The notes below the pieces were generated by a model. It searched no databases. It saw nothing but the letters and a program-made list of their open reading frames with translations, and had not been told where the DNA came from. The position numbers were made by a program, and so were the translations under genes. 64,000 bases of DNA from Bacillus atrophaeus. GTDB taxonomy: Bacteria > Bacillota > Bacilli > Bacillales > Bacillaceae. The DNA lies in the NCBI RefSeq assembly GCF_001584335.1, contig NZ_LSBB01000001.1, forward strand, positions 186,001-250,000. Direction: 5' to 3'. Numbering within the stretch: position 1 is the stretch's first letter; each line of letters begins with the position of its first letter. Below, in pieces: positions 1 through 8,720 of the stretch.

Positions 1-123
1 TTTGTGAGACACTTCCTGCCGCCGGGCGCTGAGGGCGACCGCTTCAGTATTCCTGAACAATATGTCATTTACAGCCGCAATGCCGCGATTGAGACGCCTT
101 ACTTAGTATTTAACCAAGATTAA
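1..123 (+). CDS. C-terminal 40 residues of an unidentified protein
   Basis: Frame 1 is open from the first base to a TAA at 121-123 and ends in YLVFNQD. The gene enters from the left, so only its tail is visible and no family could be recognised. It stops 14 bases before the AvtA-like aminotransferase gene on the same strand, so the two probably form an operon. That makes an amino-acid or secondary-metabolite role possible, but this is inference only. Confidence 0.6.
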   Translation, partial: FVRHFLPPGAEGDRFSIPEQYVIYSRNAAIETPYLVFNQD

Positions 124-137
124 TAAAGAAAGCTGGA

Positions 138-1442
138 ATGGAATTGAATCTAAAGCTAAGTCGAATCGGACAAAAAATGAGCCGGAAAGTCGGAGTCAGG
201 GCCATTATGGGAGACATACAGGAGGTGCTTGCCTCCGGCTCTGACCAATATACGAATCTGAGTGTAGGGAACCCAAGCATTCTGCCGGAAGTGACGGCAG
301 TGTGGGAGTCTAAGCTGAAAGAGCTGCTTCTGGATGAAGCATTTCCTTCGATTATCAGCCAGTATGGGTCAAGCTACGGAACAGATGAGCTGATTGAGAG
401 TGTCGTTCGATTCTTTAATAACGAATACGGCCTCACACTTGATCGGTCAAACGTGCTGATCACCGCCGGCAGCCAGAATTTGTTTTTTCTTGCCATTAAT
501 GCTTTTTGCGGAGTTGGAGCAGACTCTAAACTGAAAAAGGCATTGATTCCGATGCTTCCTGATTACTCCGGTTATAGCGGGGTGGCGCTGGACGAGACGA
601 TGATAGAGGGCATTTCGCCAATCGTGTCCAAGCTGGATGATCACACATTTCGTTATGAATTAGACAAAGAGGCGTTTTTGGAAAAAATGTACAACGACCC
701 GGATATCGGGGCTGTGGTTCTGTCACGGCCAAACAATCCATGCGGAAATATCCTTTCAGGTGAGGATATTGAAGCGATATCAAAGGTCTGCGGAGAGCTG
801 AACATTCCGTGCCTTATTGATTCCGCTTATGCACCTCCATTTCCGGCTATCAATTTTGTTGAGATGGAGCCGGTGTTTCATGAATCTATTATTCACTGCC
901 TGAGTATTTCCAAGACAGGCCTCGCCGGGGAAAGGGTTGGGATTGCGATTGGGTCTGCCGCTTTTATTCAAATCATGGAAGCTTTTCAATCGAATGCCTC
1001 CATTCATTCATCTAGGCTGGGCCAATGCATGGTGGCGGCCGCCATTAATGACGGAAGCCTTGTGTCAGTATCCAAGACATCTATCAGGCCCTATTATAAG
1101 AAAAAATTTGCGGTGCTCGAAGAAGCGCTGATAAACGCCATGCCTCTTGATAAAAAGTGGTTTTTACACAAAGGAGAAGGATCGCTGTTCGCATGGATCT
1201 GGTTTGAAGACTTGCCGGTCGGTGACATGGAGTTATATGAAACATTGAAAGCGCATTATGTCATTGTTGTTCCGGGCTCTTCTTTTTTCCATAATACAAG
1301 CAAGCGAACAGACCATGAACAGCGCTGTATCAGAATCAGCCTGACTGTTTCAGACGAAGAAATGAGAAAAGGAATTGAGACGTTAGCCGCTGTGATATCA
1401 AGTATATATGATGCTCATAAAGAAAGTTTGAACATGATTTGA
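138..1442 (+). CDS. AvtA-like valine-pyruvate aminotransferase (class I/II, PLP)
   Basis: 434-residue fold-type I PLP aminotransferase. It resembles E. coli AvtA (valine-pyruvate transaminase), which moves an amino group between valine/alanine and 2-oxoacids in the cytosol. Visible family landmarks are the substrate-side motif NLSVGNPS, LITAGSQN, the conserved LSRPNNPCGN stretch with the PLP-contacting Asn, DSAYAPPFP, and the Schiff-base lysine in LSISKTGLAGERVG. The length fits the family (about 415-435). The ATG start has a weak AAAG-type ribosome site 7 bases upstream. It follows an unknown gene by 14 bases and is closed by a strong terminator. I do not recall this gene beside bglP in strain 168, so it may be accessory. 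True substrate is uncertain. Confidence 0.75.
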   Translation: MELNLKLSRIGQKMSRKVGVRAIMGDIQEVLASGSDQYTNLSVGNPSILPEVTAVWESKLKELLLDEAFPSIISQYGSSYGTDELIESVVRFFNNEYGLTLDRSNVLITAGSQNLFFLAINAFCGVGADSKLKKALIPMLPDYSGYSGVALDETMIEGISPIVSKLDDHTFRYELDKEAFLEKMYNDPDIGAVVLSRPNNPCGNILSGEDIEAISKVCGELNIPCLIDSAYAPPFPAINFVEMEPVFHESIIHCLSISKTGLAGERVGIAIGSAAFIQIMEAFQSNASIHSSRLGQCMVAAAINDGSLVSVSKTSIRPYYKKKFAVLEEALINAMPLDKKWFLHKGEGSLFAWIWFEDLPVGDMELYETLKAHYVIVVPGSSFFHNTSKRTDHEQRCIRISLTVSDEEMRKGIETLAAVISSIYDAHKESLNMI

Positions 1443-1446
1443 CAGG

Positions 1447-1478
1447 AAAAGATGATGTAATAAACGTCATCTTTTTTT
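1447..1478 (+). terminator. Rho-independent terminator after avtA-like gene
   Basis: Stem AAAGATGA (1448-1455) pairs with TCATCTTT (1467-1474), followed by a run of T. It lies just after the aminotransferase stop codon and separates it from the bglP promoter. Confidence 0.85.
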
Positions 1479-1482
1479 GCTA

Positions 1483-1496
1483 TGAAAGCGTTGACA
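1483..1496 (+). promoter_or_regulatory. cre (CcpA) box overlapping the bglP -35 element
   Basis: TGAAAGCGTTGACA matches the catabolite-responsive element consensus. Its last six bases form a -35 TTGACA (1491-1496), with TAAGGT as a candidate -10 after 17 bases. CcpA binding here would block bglP transcription when preferred sugars are present, as known for bglPH of B. subtilis. Confidence 0.85.
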
Positions 1497-1549
1497 TTAT
1501 CAAAACCTGGTGCTAAGGTATAGCTACAAACCAATACAGCAATTCTCTA

Positions 1550-1634
1550 GGATTGTTACTGTGTAAACAGGCAAAACCTAAATTATGTCAGTGTGAGGGG
1601 CAACTCTCGTAAACTGCGTAATTTAGGTTTTTTT
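1550..1634 (+). promoter_or_regulatory. LicT-responsive RAT antiterminator and overlapping terminator of bglPH
   Basis: A ribonucleic antiterminator lies at 1550-1579 (begins GGATTGTTACTG, ends AGGCAAAACCT). It overlaps the 5' arm of a perfect 13-bp terminator stem, 1573-1585 with 1619-1631, followed by T's. Established model: unphosphorylated BglP substrate flux lets LicT bind the RAT, which prevents the terminator and allows bglPH expression. The cognate licT gene is at 20309-21142. Confidence 0.93.
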
Positions 1635-1748
1635 TATTTCAATGTTGGAGGTGATGCGGCATTTTATGTACTGACTCATACCAAAAAACCTGGAGAAAGG
1701 CGGCCACCTTCCATCCAGGTTATTCCCCCAAAAATAGGAGGTATACAC

Positions 1749-3590
1749 ATGGACTATCATAAAGTATCAAAAGAGATATTACAACTTGTCGGCGGTGAGG
1801 AGAACGTCCAGAGTGTGATCCATTGTATGACAAGGCTGCGTTTCAACCTTCATGACAATGCCAAAGCGGATCGGAGCCGTTTGGAGCAGATGGACGGCGT
1901 CATGGGCACGAACATCAGCGGCGAACAATTCCAAATCATTATCGGAAATAACGTGCCGAAGGTGTATAAAGCATTATTAGAAAACAGCGGGCTCAGCGAG
2001 GAAAACACGAAGGGAGCATCAGGACAGAAAAAGAATGTGCTGAGTGCCCTTTTTGATGTCATTTCCGGAGTCTTTACACCGATTTTGCCGGCGATTGCCG
2101 GAGCGGGGATGATTAAAGGGCTTCTCGCGTTAGCGGTGACATTTGGATGGATGGCAGAGACGAGTCAGGCTCACACCATTCTCACAGCAATAGGGGATGG
2201 CGCATTTTACTTCTTGCCGATGCTGCTTGCGGTGAGCGCGGCGAGAAAGTTCGGAAGCAATCCGTATGTGGCGGCTGCTATAGCCGGAGCCATTTTGCAT
2301 CCGGATTTAACGGCGCTGCTTGGTTCAGGAAAAAGCATTTCTTTTATAGGGCTTCCTGTAACCGCTGCCACTTACTCGTCGACTGTCATCCCGATTTTAT
2401 TGGCGATTTGGATGACCTCATATGTGGAGAAATGGATTGACCGGGTCACTCCTTCTTCACTCAAGCTGATTGTGGTTCCGACGCTTACGTTAGTCATTGT
2501 GGTGCCGGTTACTTTAATGACGGTCGGCCCTTTAGGCGCCATTCTTGGAGATTATCTGTCTGTGGGCGTAAATTATTTATTTGACCACGCGGGTATTGTG
2601 GCAATGATTCTGCTTGCCGGTACGTTCTCACTGATTATTATGACCGGCATGCATTATGCTTTGGTGCCGATCATGATCAATAACATTGCGCAAAACGGAC
2701 ACGATTATATTCTGCCTGCGATGTTTTTGGCGAATATGGGGCAGGCCGGGGCATCATTTGCCGTCTTTTTAAAATCAAAAAATAAGAAATTCAAGTCACT
2801 GGCTTTCACAACAAGCATTACTGCTTTAATGGGCATCACGGAGCCTGCGATGTACGGAGTAAATATGAGACTGAAAAGACCGTTTGCGGCTGCTTTAATA
2901 GGCGGAGCGGCAGGCGGAGCATTTTACGGTGTGACGGGCGTTGCTTCTTATATTGTCGGCGGAAATGCCGGTCTTCCAAGCATTCCGATATTCATCGGAC
3001 CAACGTTTTTGTATGCGGTGATAGGACTTGTGATTTCCTTCGCAGCGGGTACGGCTGCGGCGTATCTTATCGGCTTTGAGGATGTACAGGCGGAAGGAAG
3101 CAATGAAACGGCTGAGAAGGCACCGGAGATGAAAGTAGACGGTGAGATGATTCACAGTCCGATTAAAGGAGAAGTCAAAGCGTTAAGCGAAGTCAATGAT
3201 AGTGTGTTTTCTGCAGAAATTATGGGAAAAGGGTTTGCGATTGTGCCGGAAGAAGGGCTAGCCGTAGCTCCGGTATCCGGCATTATCACGGCTGTATTTA
3301 AAACAAAACACGCAATCGGTATAACAAGCGACCGGGGGGCGGAGGTTCTCATCCATATCGGGCTTGATACCGTACAGCTGGATGGCCGGCATTTTGATGT
3401 CCTTGTGAAAGAAGGCGACAACGTTTCACCGGGCGATCCGCTCGTGTCCTTTGATATCGAAAAGATCAAAGCGGCCGGGTACGATGTCATCACCCCGGTT
3501 ATTATCACCAACACAGATCAATATGCAGTCACAGCAGTGAAAGAAAGCGGCACAGTAAAAACAAATGAAGCGCTACTGGCGTTATCCTAA
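1749..3590 (+). CDS. bglP: PTS beta-glucoside-specific EIIBCA permease
   Basis: 613-residue membrane permease that imports and phosphorylates aryl-beta-glucosides such as salicin and arbutin. It is also the PTS sensor that controls LicT. Domain order is EIIB (about 1-90, phospho-Cys26 in VIHCMTRLRF), EIIC (about 105-450, many membrane segments, GITEPAMYGVN loop) and EIIA-Glc type (about 470-613, phosphorylation-site histidines near 521 and 536 in TKHAIG and LIHIGLD). The reading frame is open further upstream, but that part lies inside the RAT/terminator leader. The ATG at 1749, behind AATAGGAGG, is the sensible start. It is followed 17 bases later by bglH in one operon. Confidence 0.96.
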   Translation: MDYHKVSKEILQLVGGEENVQSVIHCMTRLRFNLHDNAKADRSRLEQMDGVMGTNISGEQFQIIIGNNVPKVYKALLENSGLSEENTKGASGQKKNVLSALFDVISGVFTPILPAIAGAGMIKGLLALAVTFGWMAETSQAHTILTAIGDGAFYFLPMLLAVSAARKFGSNPYVAAAIAGAILHPDLTALLGSGKSISFIGLPVTAATYSSTVIPILLAIWMTSYVEKWIDRVTPSSLKLIVVPTLTLVIVVPVTLMTVGPLGAILGDYLSVGVNYLFDHAGIVAMILLAGTFSLIIMTGMHYALVPIMINNIAQNGHDYILPAMFLANMGQAGASFAVFLKSKNKKFKSLAFTTSITALMGITEPAMYGVNMRLKRPFAAALIGGAAGGAFYGVTGVASYIVGGNAGLPSIPIFIGPTFLYAVIGLVISFAAGTAAAYLIGFEDVQAEGSNETAEKAPEMKVDGEMIHSPIKGEVKALSEVNDSVFSAEIMGKGFAIVPEEGLAVAPVSGIITAVFKTKHAIGITSDRGAEVLIHIGLDTVQLDGRHFDVLVKEGDNVSPGDPLVSFDIEKIKAAGYDVITPVIITNTDQYAVTAVKESGTVKTNEALLALS

Positions 3591-3601
3591 ATATGAGGTG
3601 A

Positions 3602-5017
<1,416 letters not shown>

Positions 5018-5119
5018 CAACTTTATGAAAAAACATACACGGCAATTGACAATAACAGACAGCAGGCGGACAATAAAGGAGAAAGATGAACCACCCACAG
5101 TCCGAAAGGCGGGAAGCGT

Positions 5120-5566
5120 ATGTTTAACAAAATGTTAGTTGCAATTGACGGGTCAGAAATGAGTGCAAAAGCCCTTGATGCCGCAGTGCATCTGGCAAAA
5201 GAACAGCAGGCAGAACTAAGCATCCTTCATGTGGGGAGAGAAGCCGTCGTAGCGACTTCTTCTCTGACCGGGATTGTCTATGTACCAGAACATTTTATTG
5301 ATGAAATCAGGCAAGAAGTCAAAAAAGAAGGCTTACACATCCTTGAGAACGCGAAAGCGAAAGCAGCCGAGAGCGGCGTTCAAGCCGAAATCATCTACGC
5401 GCAGGGAGAGCCGGCACACGAGATTTTAAATAACGCAAAAGAGAAAGGCGTCAGCCTGATCATCGTCGGAAGCCGGGGCATCAGCGGACTGAAAGAAATG
5501 ATGCTTGGAAGCGTCAGCCATAAAGTGTCTCAATTATCACCTTGTCCGGTTTTAATTGTTCGTTAG
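5120..5566 (+). CDS. yxiE: Universal stress protein (UspA family)
   Basis: 148-residue single-domain UspA protein. The N-terminus MFNKMLVAIDGSEMS and the ATP-binding C-terminal pattern IIVGSRGISGLKEMMLGSVS (G-x2-G-x9-GS) are typical of the nucleotide-binding class. It lies 102 bases after bglH on the same strand, as in strain 168, where yxiE follows bglH. The ribosome site GAAAGGCGGGAAGCG precedes ATG 5120. Function is a general stress role; no specific partner can be read from sequence. Confidence 0.92.
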   Translation: MFNKMLVAIDGSEMSAKALDAAVHLAKEQQAELSILHVGREAVVATSSLTGIVYVPEHFIDEIRQEVKKEGLHILENAKAKAAESGVQAEIIYAQGEPAHEILNNAKEKGVSLIIVGSRGISGLKEMMLGSVSHKVSQLSPCPVLIVR

Positions 5567-6308
5567 AAAAAGTGATTGGGTTTAATTTTTAAAGAAAAAT
5601 CCGATTGCAATCTTTAAATTAAGATATCTTATACCATCGATATAGAAGAGTGGACGATTTGTAATAATTAATCAGGAAAAAGCTGTAGAAGTTTATGTAA
5701 GGAAATTAAATTCTAATTAGAGGGAGCTAATAAGCTCTCTTTTTTATTTCAAAACTATATATAATGAGTAAGAGCTAGTTACTATTATAAAATATATGAA
5801 AAATAGTAATCATAAAAATAATACCAAGAGCTTTAAAATAATTAAAGTCTAAATCGTAATTAAAATTATAAGTGAAATAACCAAAAACAAAGTATAAATT
5901 CACCTTTTTATCTTATGTAAATTTATGTATAATGAGCATTAGCAAATATACAGGAGATTCGATATGAAATAATAGTTCGATCTCCAAATATTGATAAACA
6001 AAGTTTCATGAAAACTTTAGATTGGTTAAATTTTCGGCAAGCACTCTTGGTGATATTGAAGAGGTAGATGATAATCATCCAATTATGAAGTTAATTATGG
6101 AAAATGAGCATGAGTTGGAAATTTTTAAGAAGAAAGATCCTGAATTATTTGAACAACAAAACCAAACTTTAATAAAATTAGTAAAAAGTGTAAATTAAAA
6201 TGAACAGTTTTTTTTTTAGACAATCAAACAGAAATAAAAAAACAAGCCGATGCAGAGTTAGGATTTGATTAAACAATTTTTAGAAACTATTATAAAGGGT
6301 GAAAGAGA
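5567..6308 (+). other. AT-rich strip of small gene relics
   Basis: No intact gene is present. A short coding tail (NQEKAVEVYVRKLNSN, about 5668-5719) runs into a terminator-like hairpin, AGAGGGAGCT-aata-AGCTCTCT with T's (about 5719-5752). A start-like ATG at 5963 has a ribosome site, but its frame reads ATGAAATAA; shifted frames continue as a small acidic protein. A relic resembling NQTEIKKQADAELGFD lies at about 6220-6271. Base composition is far more AT-rich than the flanks, which suggests horizontally acquired DNA in decay. Confidence 0.5.
5963..6198 (+). pseudogene. Decayed small gene with frameshifts
   Basis: After an SD-like AGGAG and an ATG there is an immediate stop. The next frames read SPNIDKQSFMKTLDWLNF and then DIEEVDDNHPIMKLIMENEH, continuing to KSVN and a TAA at 6196-6198. 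At least two frame changes are needed to join them. The acidic, Lys/Glu/Asn-rich character is like small immunity or unknown proteins often found near wapA, but the family is not recognised. Confidence 0.45.
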
Positions 6309-6605
6309 TTGATAAACTATATTATTGGCGGGATTATATGTTTATTATTCGCCTATTTAATTGGTGTGAAAAAAATATTAGTCCTATTAATAAATTACAA
6401 TGACTTCACTTTTTTAGGTGATAAGGAAAAGTTATCAAAAAGGATGGGAATTATACTATTTATAATTGGAGTATTCACTATATTCATGCCTTTGTTACTT
6501 ATGGTTTTTGGCGTTTTAATAAAAAGCATATATATAGCCATAATTATTGCTTTGGTCTTACTGGCATCTTTATTTATTGTAGTTCCATACTTTCAAATCA
6601 AATAA
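6309..6605 (+). CDS. Small membrane protein, DUF3784-like
   Basis: 98 residues with three predicted membrane segments: about 2-27 (starting YIIGGIICLLFAYLIG), 44-68 (GIILFIIGVFTIFMPLLLM) and 72-94. Size and layout fit DUF3784-type small membrane proteins of Firmicutes. It starts with TTG at 6309 behind AAAGGGTGAAAG. It sits in the AT-rich strip and shares that composition, so it was probably acquired with it. No function is known to me. Confidence 0.6.
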   Translation: MINYIIGGIICLLFAYLIGVKKILVLLINYNDFTFLGDKEKLSKRMGIILFIIGVFTIFMPLLLMVFGVLIKSIYIAIIIALVLLASLFIVVPYFQIK

Positions 6606-6716
6606 ATGACTTCATTCGCTATAATATAGTTCAAGGGAAAGAGCTTAGAATTTATGCACAATCGGCCGTAACAGGTTCGTCCTTTGGATTGTAGTTATAA
6701 ATGCAGTATCCGCCCG

Positions 6717-6830
6717 GATCTTTATCAGACACTGATCTTTGCGGGTATGGCTTTAACGCTTGTGAGGGGGCAGGGGAAAGCGGATGTAGCTGCTGAAGAA
6801 AAGGATTTAGAAGAAGAATTTCAATCATGA
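6717..6830 (+). pseudogene. 3' remnant of an EamA/DMT exporter gene
   Basis: One frame reads DLYQTLIFAGMALTLVRGQG and runs on to a TGA at 6828-6830. This closely matches the C-terminus of the intact EamA exporter encoded at 8721-9650 (RPDLFQTLG..., IFAGMALTLVKKQ). No start or other transmembrane part is present, so only the last about 37 codons survive. It lies just beyond the 3' end of the isoleucine hydroxylase gene, which points to a past duplication or rearrangement of this locus. Confidence 0.7.
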
Positions 6831-7006
6831 ACTCACGACAGCCTTTTTTGAATTTCAACCACACGATATACTGGATTAATTTCACCGTTTAACCCCTATA
6901 TATTGTGTCTTGAGACAATAATAAATAAGAAAATGAGGGTTTCTTTGACATACATCTTCAAAACCCCCACTTTCTCTTTAAACTGAGCACCTCTTGGGCG
7001 CTTTTT

Positions 7007-7738
7007 TTATCTATTAGAAAATGTAACCAATAATATATCGCGATGTGCGCCATCTTCATTGGCAGTGCCGACCGGTGTTACCGCATGAAAGACTTTTTGC
7101 CCGAGAGCGATCGTTTCAAGAGGGTGCGTCAGCCGCAGCACTTTATCAATTTGTTTGACAGACGGAGCAATCAAGTTATCCCCGCCGATGGCATCCTCGC
7201 TCAGTTTAAACAAATGGACGAATACAAGCGGTTCATCATCGCGGTGCAGCCAAATGGGAGAACTGTATGACGGCGCGTCAGGTGTCACATGATATCTGAT
7301 TTGATGGAGCCCGACAATCACTTCTTTCTCCCAATCTACTAAATCGGTTTGGCGGGCAATTTCTACATTTGTTTTAATCATATACTGCGTCACTGGATGC
7401 AGCAGAAACTCATCTGATATTTTCTCGAATTGTCTGACGGTTCCTCCGTCATCATAATTATATTCTTTTGATTGAAAATATCCATTATCGGGGTCTAATT
7501 CAAGGGTGTCGGAGTTAGGGGCCAGAATATACCGGGAGTGCGCTCTATAACGGCCTCCTCCTTTAGGATCTGCTTTCAAAGCATCATATGTAGTCTGTAA
7601 TTCGCGGACTGCGGTGTTTTCCGTTTTCTGCTGGTAGAAATCTGCTGGAATATACGAATAACCGTTTTCCGATAAAAAAGAAGCGTAGTTAAAAATGTCG
7701 GGTTTTACCTGTTTTTGCACGTTTGAAACCTGAACCAT
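7007..7738 (-). CDS. ido: L-isoleucine 4-hydroxylase family 2-oxoglutarate/Fe(II) dioxygenase
   Basis: 243-residue cytosolic dioxygenase of the family founded by Bacillus thuringiensis IDO, which converts L-isoleucine, 2-oxoglutarate and O2 to 4-hydroxyisoleucine, succinate and CO2. The resemblance is strong in YFQSKEYNYDDGG, IVGLHQIRYH, IWLHRDDEP and GQKVFHAVTP. The facial triad would be His165 and Asp167 (HRD) with His218, and Arg233 is placed to bind 2-oxoglutarate. Length matches (about 240). The SD AAGGAGAGATC precedes the ATG. It is divergent from an SDR and an EamA gene, whose counterparts accompany ido in B. thuringiensis. Exact substrate (Ile, Leu or Met) cannot be fixed from sequence. 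Confidence 0.85.
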   Translation of the reverse strand: MVQVSNVQKQVKPDIFNYASFLSENGYSYIPADFYQQKTENTAVRELQTTYDALKADPKGGGRYRAHSRYILAPNSDTLELDPDNGYFQSKEYNYDDGGTVRQFEKISDEFLLHPVTQYMIKTNVEIARQTDLVDWEKEVIVGLHQIRYHVTPDAPSYSSPIWLHRDDEPLVFVHLFKLSEDAIGGDNLIAPSVKQIDKVLRLTHPLETIALGQKVFHAVTPVGTANEDGAHRDILLVTFSNR

Positions 7739-7910
7739 TCTGATCTCTCCTTAAAAAGTAGATGATTTTTTCTGCAAAATCCTGTATGATAGAAAATGTG
7801 GAAAATAGAGGGTTTAATCTACTTTAAAATATTTGTAATAGATTGTCAAACTATAATTGTAGTATTCAGATTATTGCAAATTAACAAAATGGAAAAGGGC
7901 AGAATGTAAA
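7739..7910. promoter_or_regulatory. Divergent promoter region of ido and the SDR gene with an inverted repeat
   Basis: A perfect 9-base inverted repeat AAAGTAGAT (7755-7763) / ATCTACTTT (7817-7825) flanks the probable ido promoter. A TATCAT-like -10 (minus strand) lies between the arms, and ido's ribosome site abuts the near arm. No regulator gene is adjacent. The repeat could be an operator or a hairpin in the ido leader. Exact -35/-10 calls are uncertain. Confidence 0.45.
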
Positions 7911-8654
7911 ATGGCGAAAAAAAAGAATATAATGATTACTGGGGCAAACAGCGGAATCGGCTTTGCGGCGGTGAAGCAATTTCTAGCAGACGGCTTTCAG
8001 GTTGTTGGAGCAGATATTCATACGAATAAAATGTCAGAATTTATTGTAAACAGCGGCTTTCACATGGAAGAAGCTGACTTGTCTGATGTCCAGCAAGCGG
8101 AATCTTTGATACCAAAGCTTGAACAAAGCCAACTGATTCCGGACATCTTAATCAATGCGGCAGGGATAAGGGAAATTACCCCTGTTCTTGAGTTATCAGC
8201 AGAATCATTCAAAAAAGTCATAGACATTAATCTTACGGCAGCCTTTATTCTTTCCCGGGATGCGGCAAGGCTGTGGTCTAAGTGTGGAAAACAAGGCTCT
8301 ATTATCAATATCGCCTCTGTGTCCGGGCTGATGGCAGAGCCTGCGCGGGCTGCCTATGTGTCTTCCAAGCATGCGGTCATCGGATTGACGAAGCAGCTCG
8401 CTATGGAATTCGGATCAAAGGGAATCAGGGTGAACAGCATTTCACCGGGGGTCATCCAAACAGAGCTGACGGAAGAGTATTTTCAAGACGATGAAATGGT
8501 TCAGCTAATCAAAGATAACCATGCCCTTCATACGTGGGGGCAGCCGAGTGATATCGTTTCCTGTATGAAGTATTTAGCTTCTGATGAGGCGCACTTTATT
8601 ACAGGCTCTAACTTTGTTATTGACGGCGGCTGGACGGCCGGCAAGAAACTATAA
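7911..8654 (+). CDS. Short-chain dehydrogenase, probable 4-hydroxyisoleucine dehydrogenase
   Basis: 247-residue classical SDR. It has the Rossmann motif TGANSGIG (about 10-17), NAAG at 82-85 and catalytic Ser136, Tyr149 and Lys153 (YVSSK). Its place beside ido and an EamA exporter matches the B. thuringiensis arrangement, where the SDR HilDH oxidises 4-hydroxyisoleucine to 2-amino-3-methyl-4-ketopentanoate with NAD+. The function is therefore inferred from context; by sequence alone it is a generic SDR. The start is preceded by AAAAGGGCAG. An intergenic hairpin separates it from the exporter. Confidence 0.75.
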   Translation: MAKKKNIMITGANSGIGFAAVKQFLADGFQVVGADIHTNKMSEFIVNSGFHMEEADLSDVQQAESLIPKLEQSQLIPDILINAAGIREITPVLELSAESFKKVIDINLTAAFILSRDAARLWSKCGKQGSIINIASVSGLMAEPARAAYVSSKHAVIGLTKQLAMEFGSKGIRVNSISPGVIQTELTEEYFQDDEMVQLIKDNHALHTWGQPSDIVSCMKYLASDEAHFITGSNFVIDGGWTAGKKL

Positions 8655-8659
8655 TAAAA

Positions 8660-8691
8660 GGAAAAGCACCTTGCAGTTGGGGTGCTTTTCC
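8660..8691 (+). terminator. Intergenic hairpin between SDR and exporter
   Basis: Perfect 11-bp stem GGAAAAGCACC (8660-8670) / GGTGCTTTTCC (8681-8691) directly after the SDR stop and before the exporter's SD. There is no long T tract after it, so it may be a partial attenuator or an RNA-processing/stabilising stem rather than a full terminator. Confidence 0.6.
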
Positions 8692-8720
8692 AATACATAA
8701 CTGGAGGTAGAATACGTTTG

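Noticed and set aside
1593-1748. Upstream extension of bglP by 52 codons
   Set aside because: It lies inside the RAT/terminator leader and lacks a suitable SD; the known BglP N-terminus with EIIB Cys26 begins at 1749.
6652-6885. 77-codon minus-strand frame
   Set aside because: The plus strand here carries a clear EamA C-terminal remnant, so the minus frame is a shadow.
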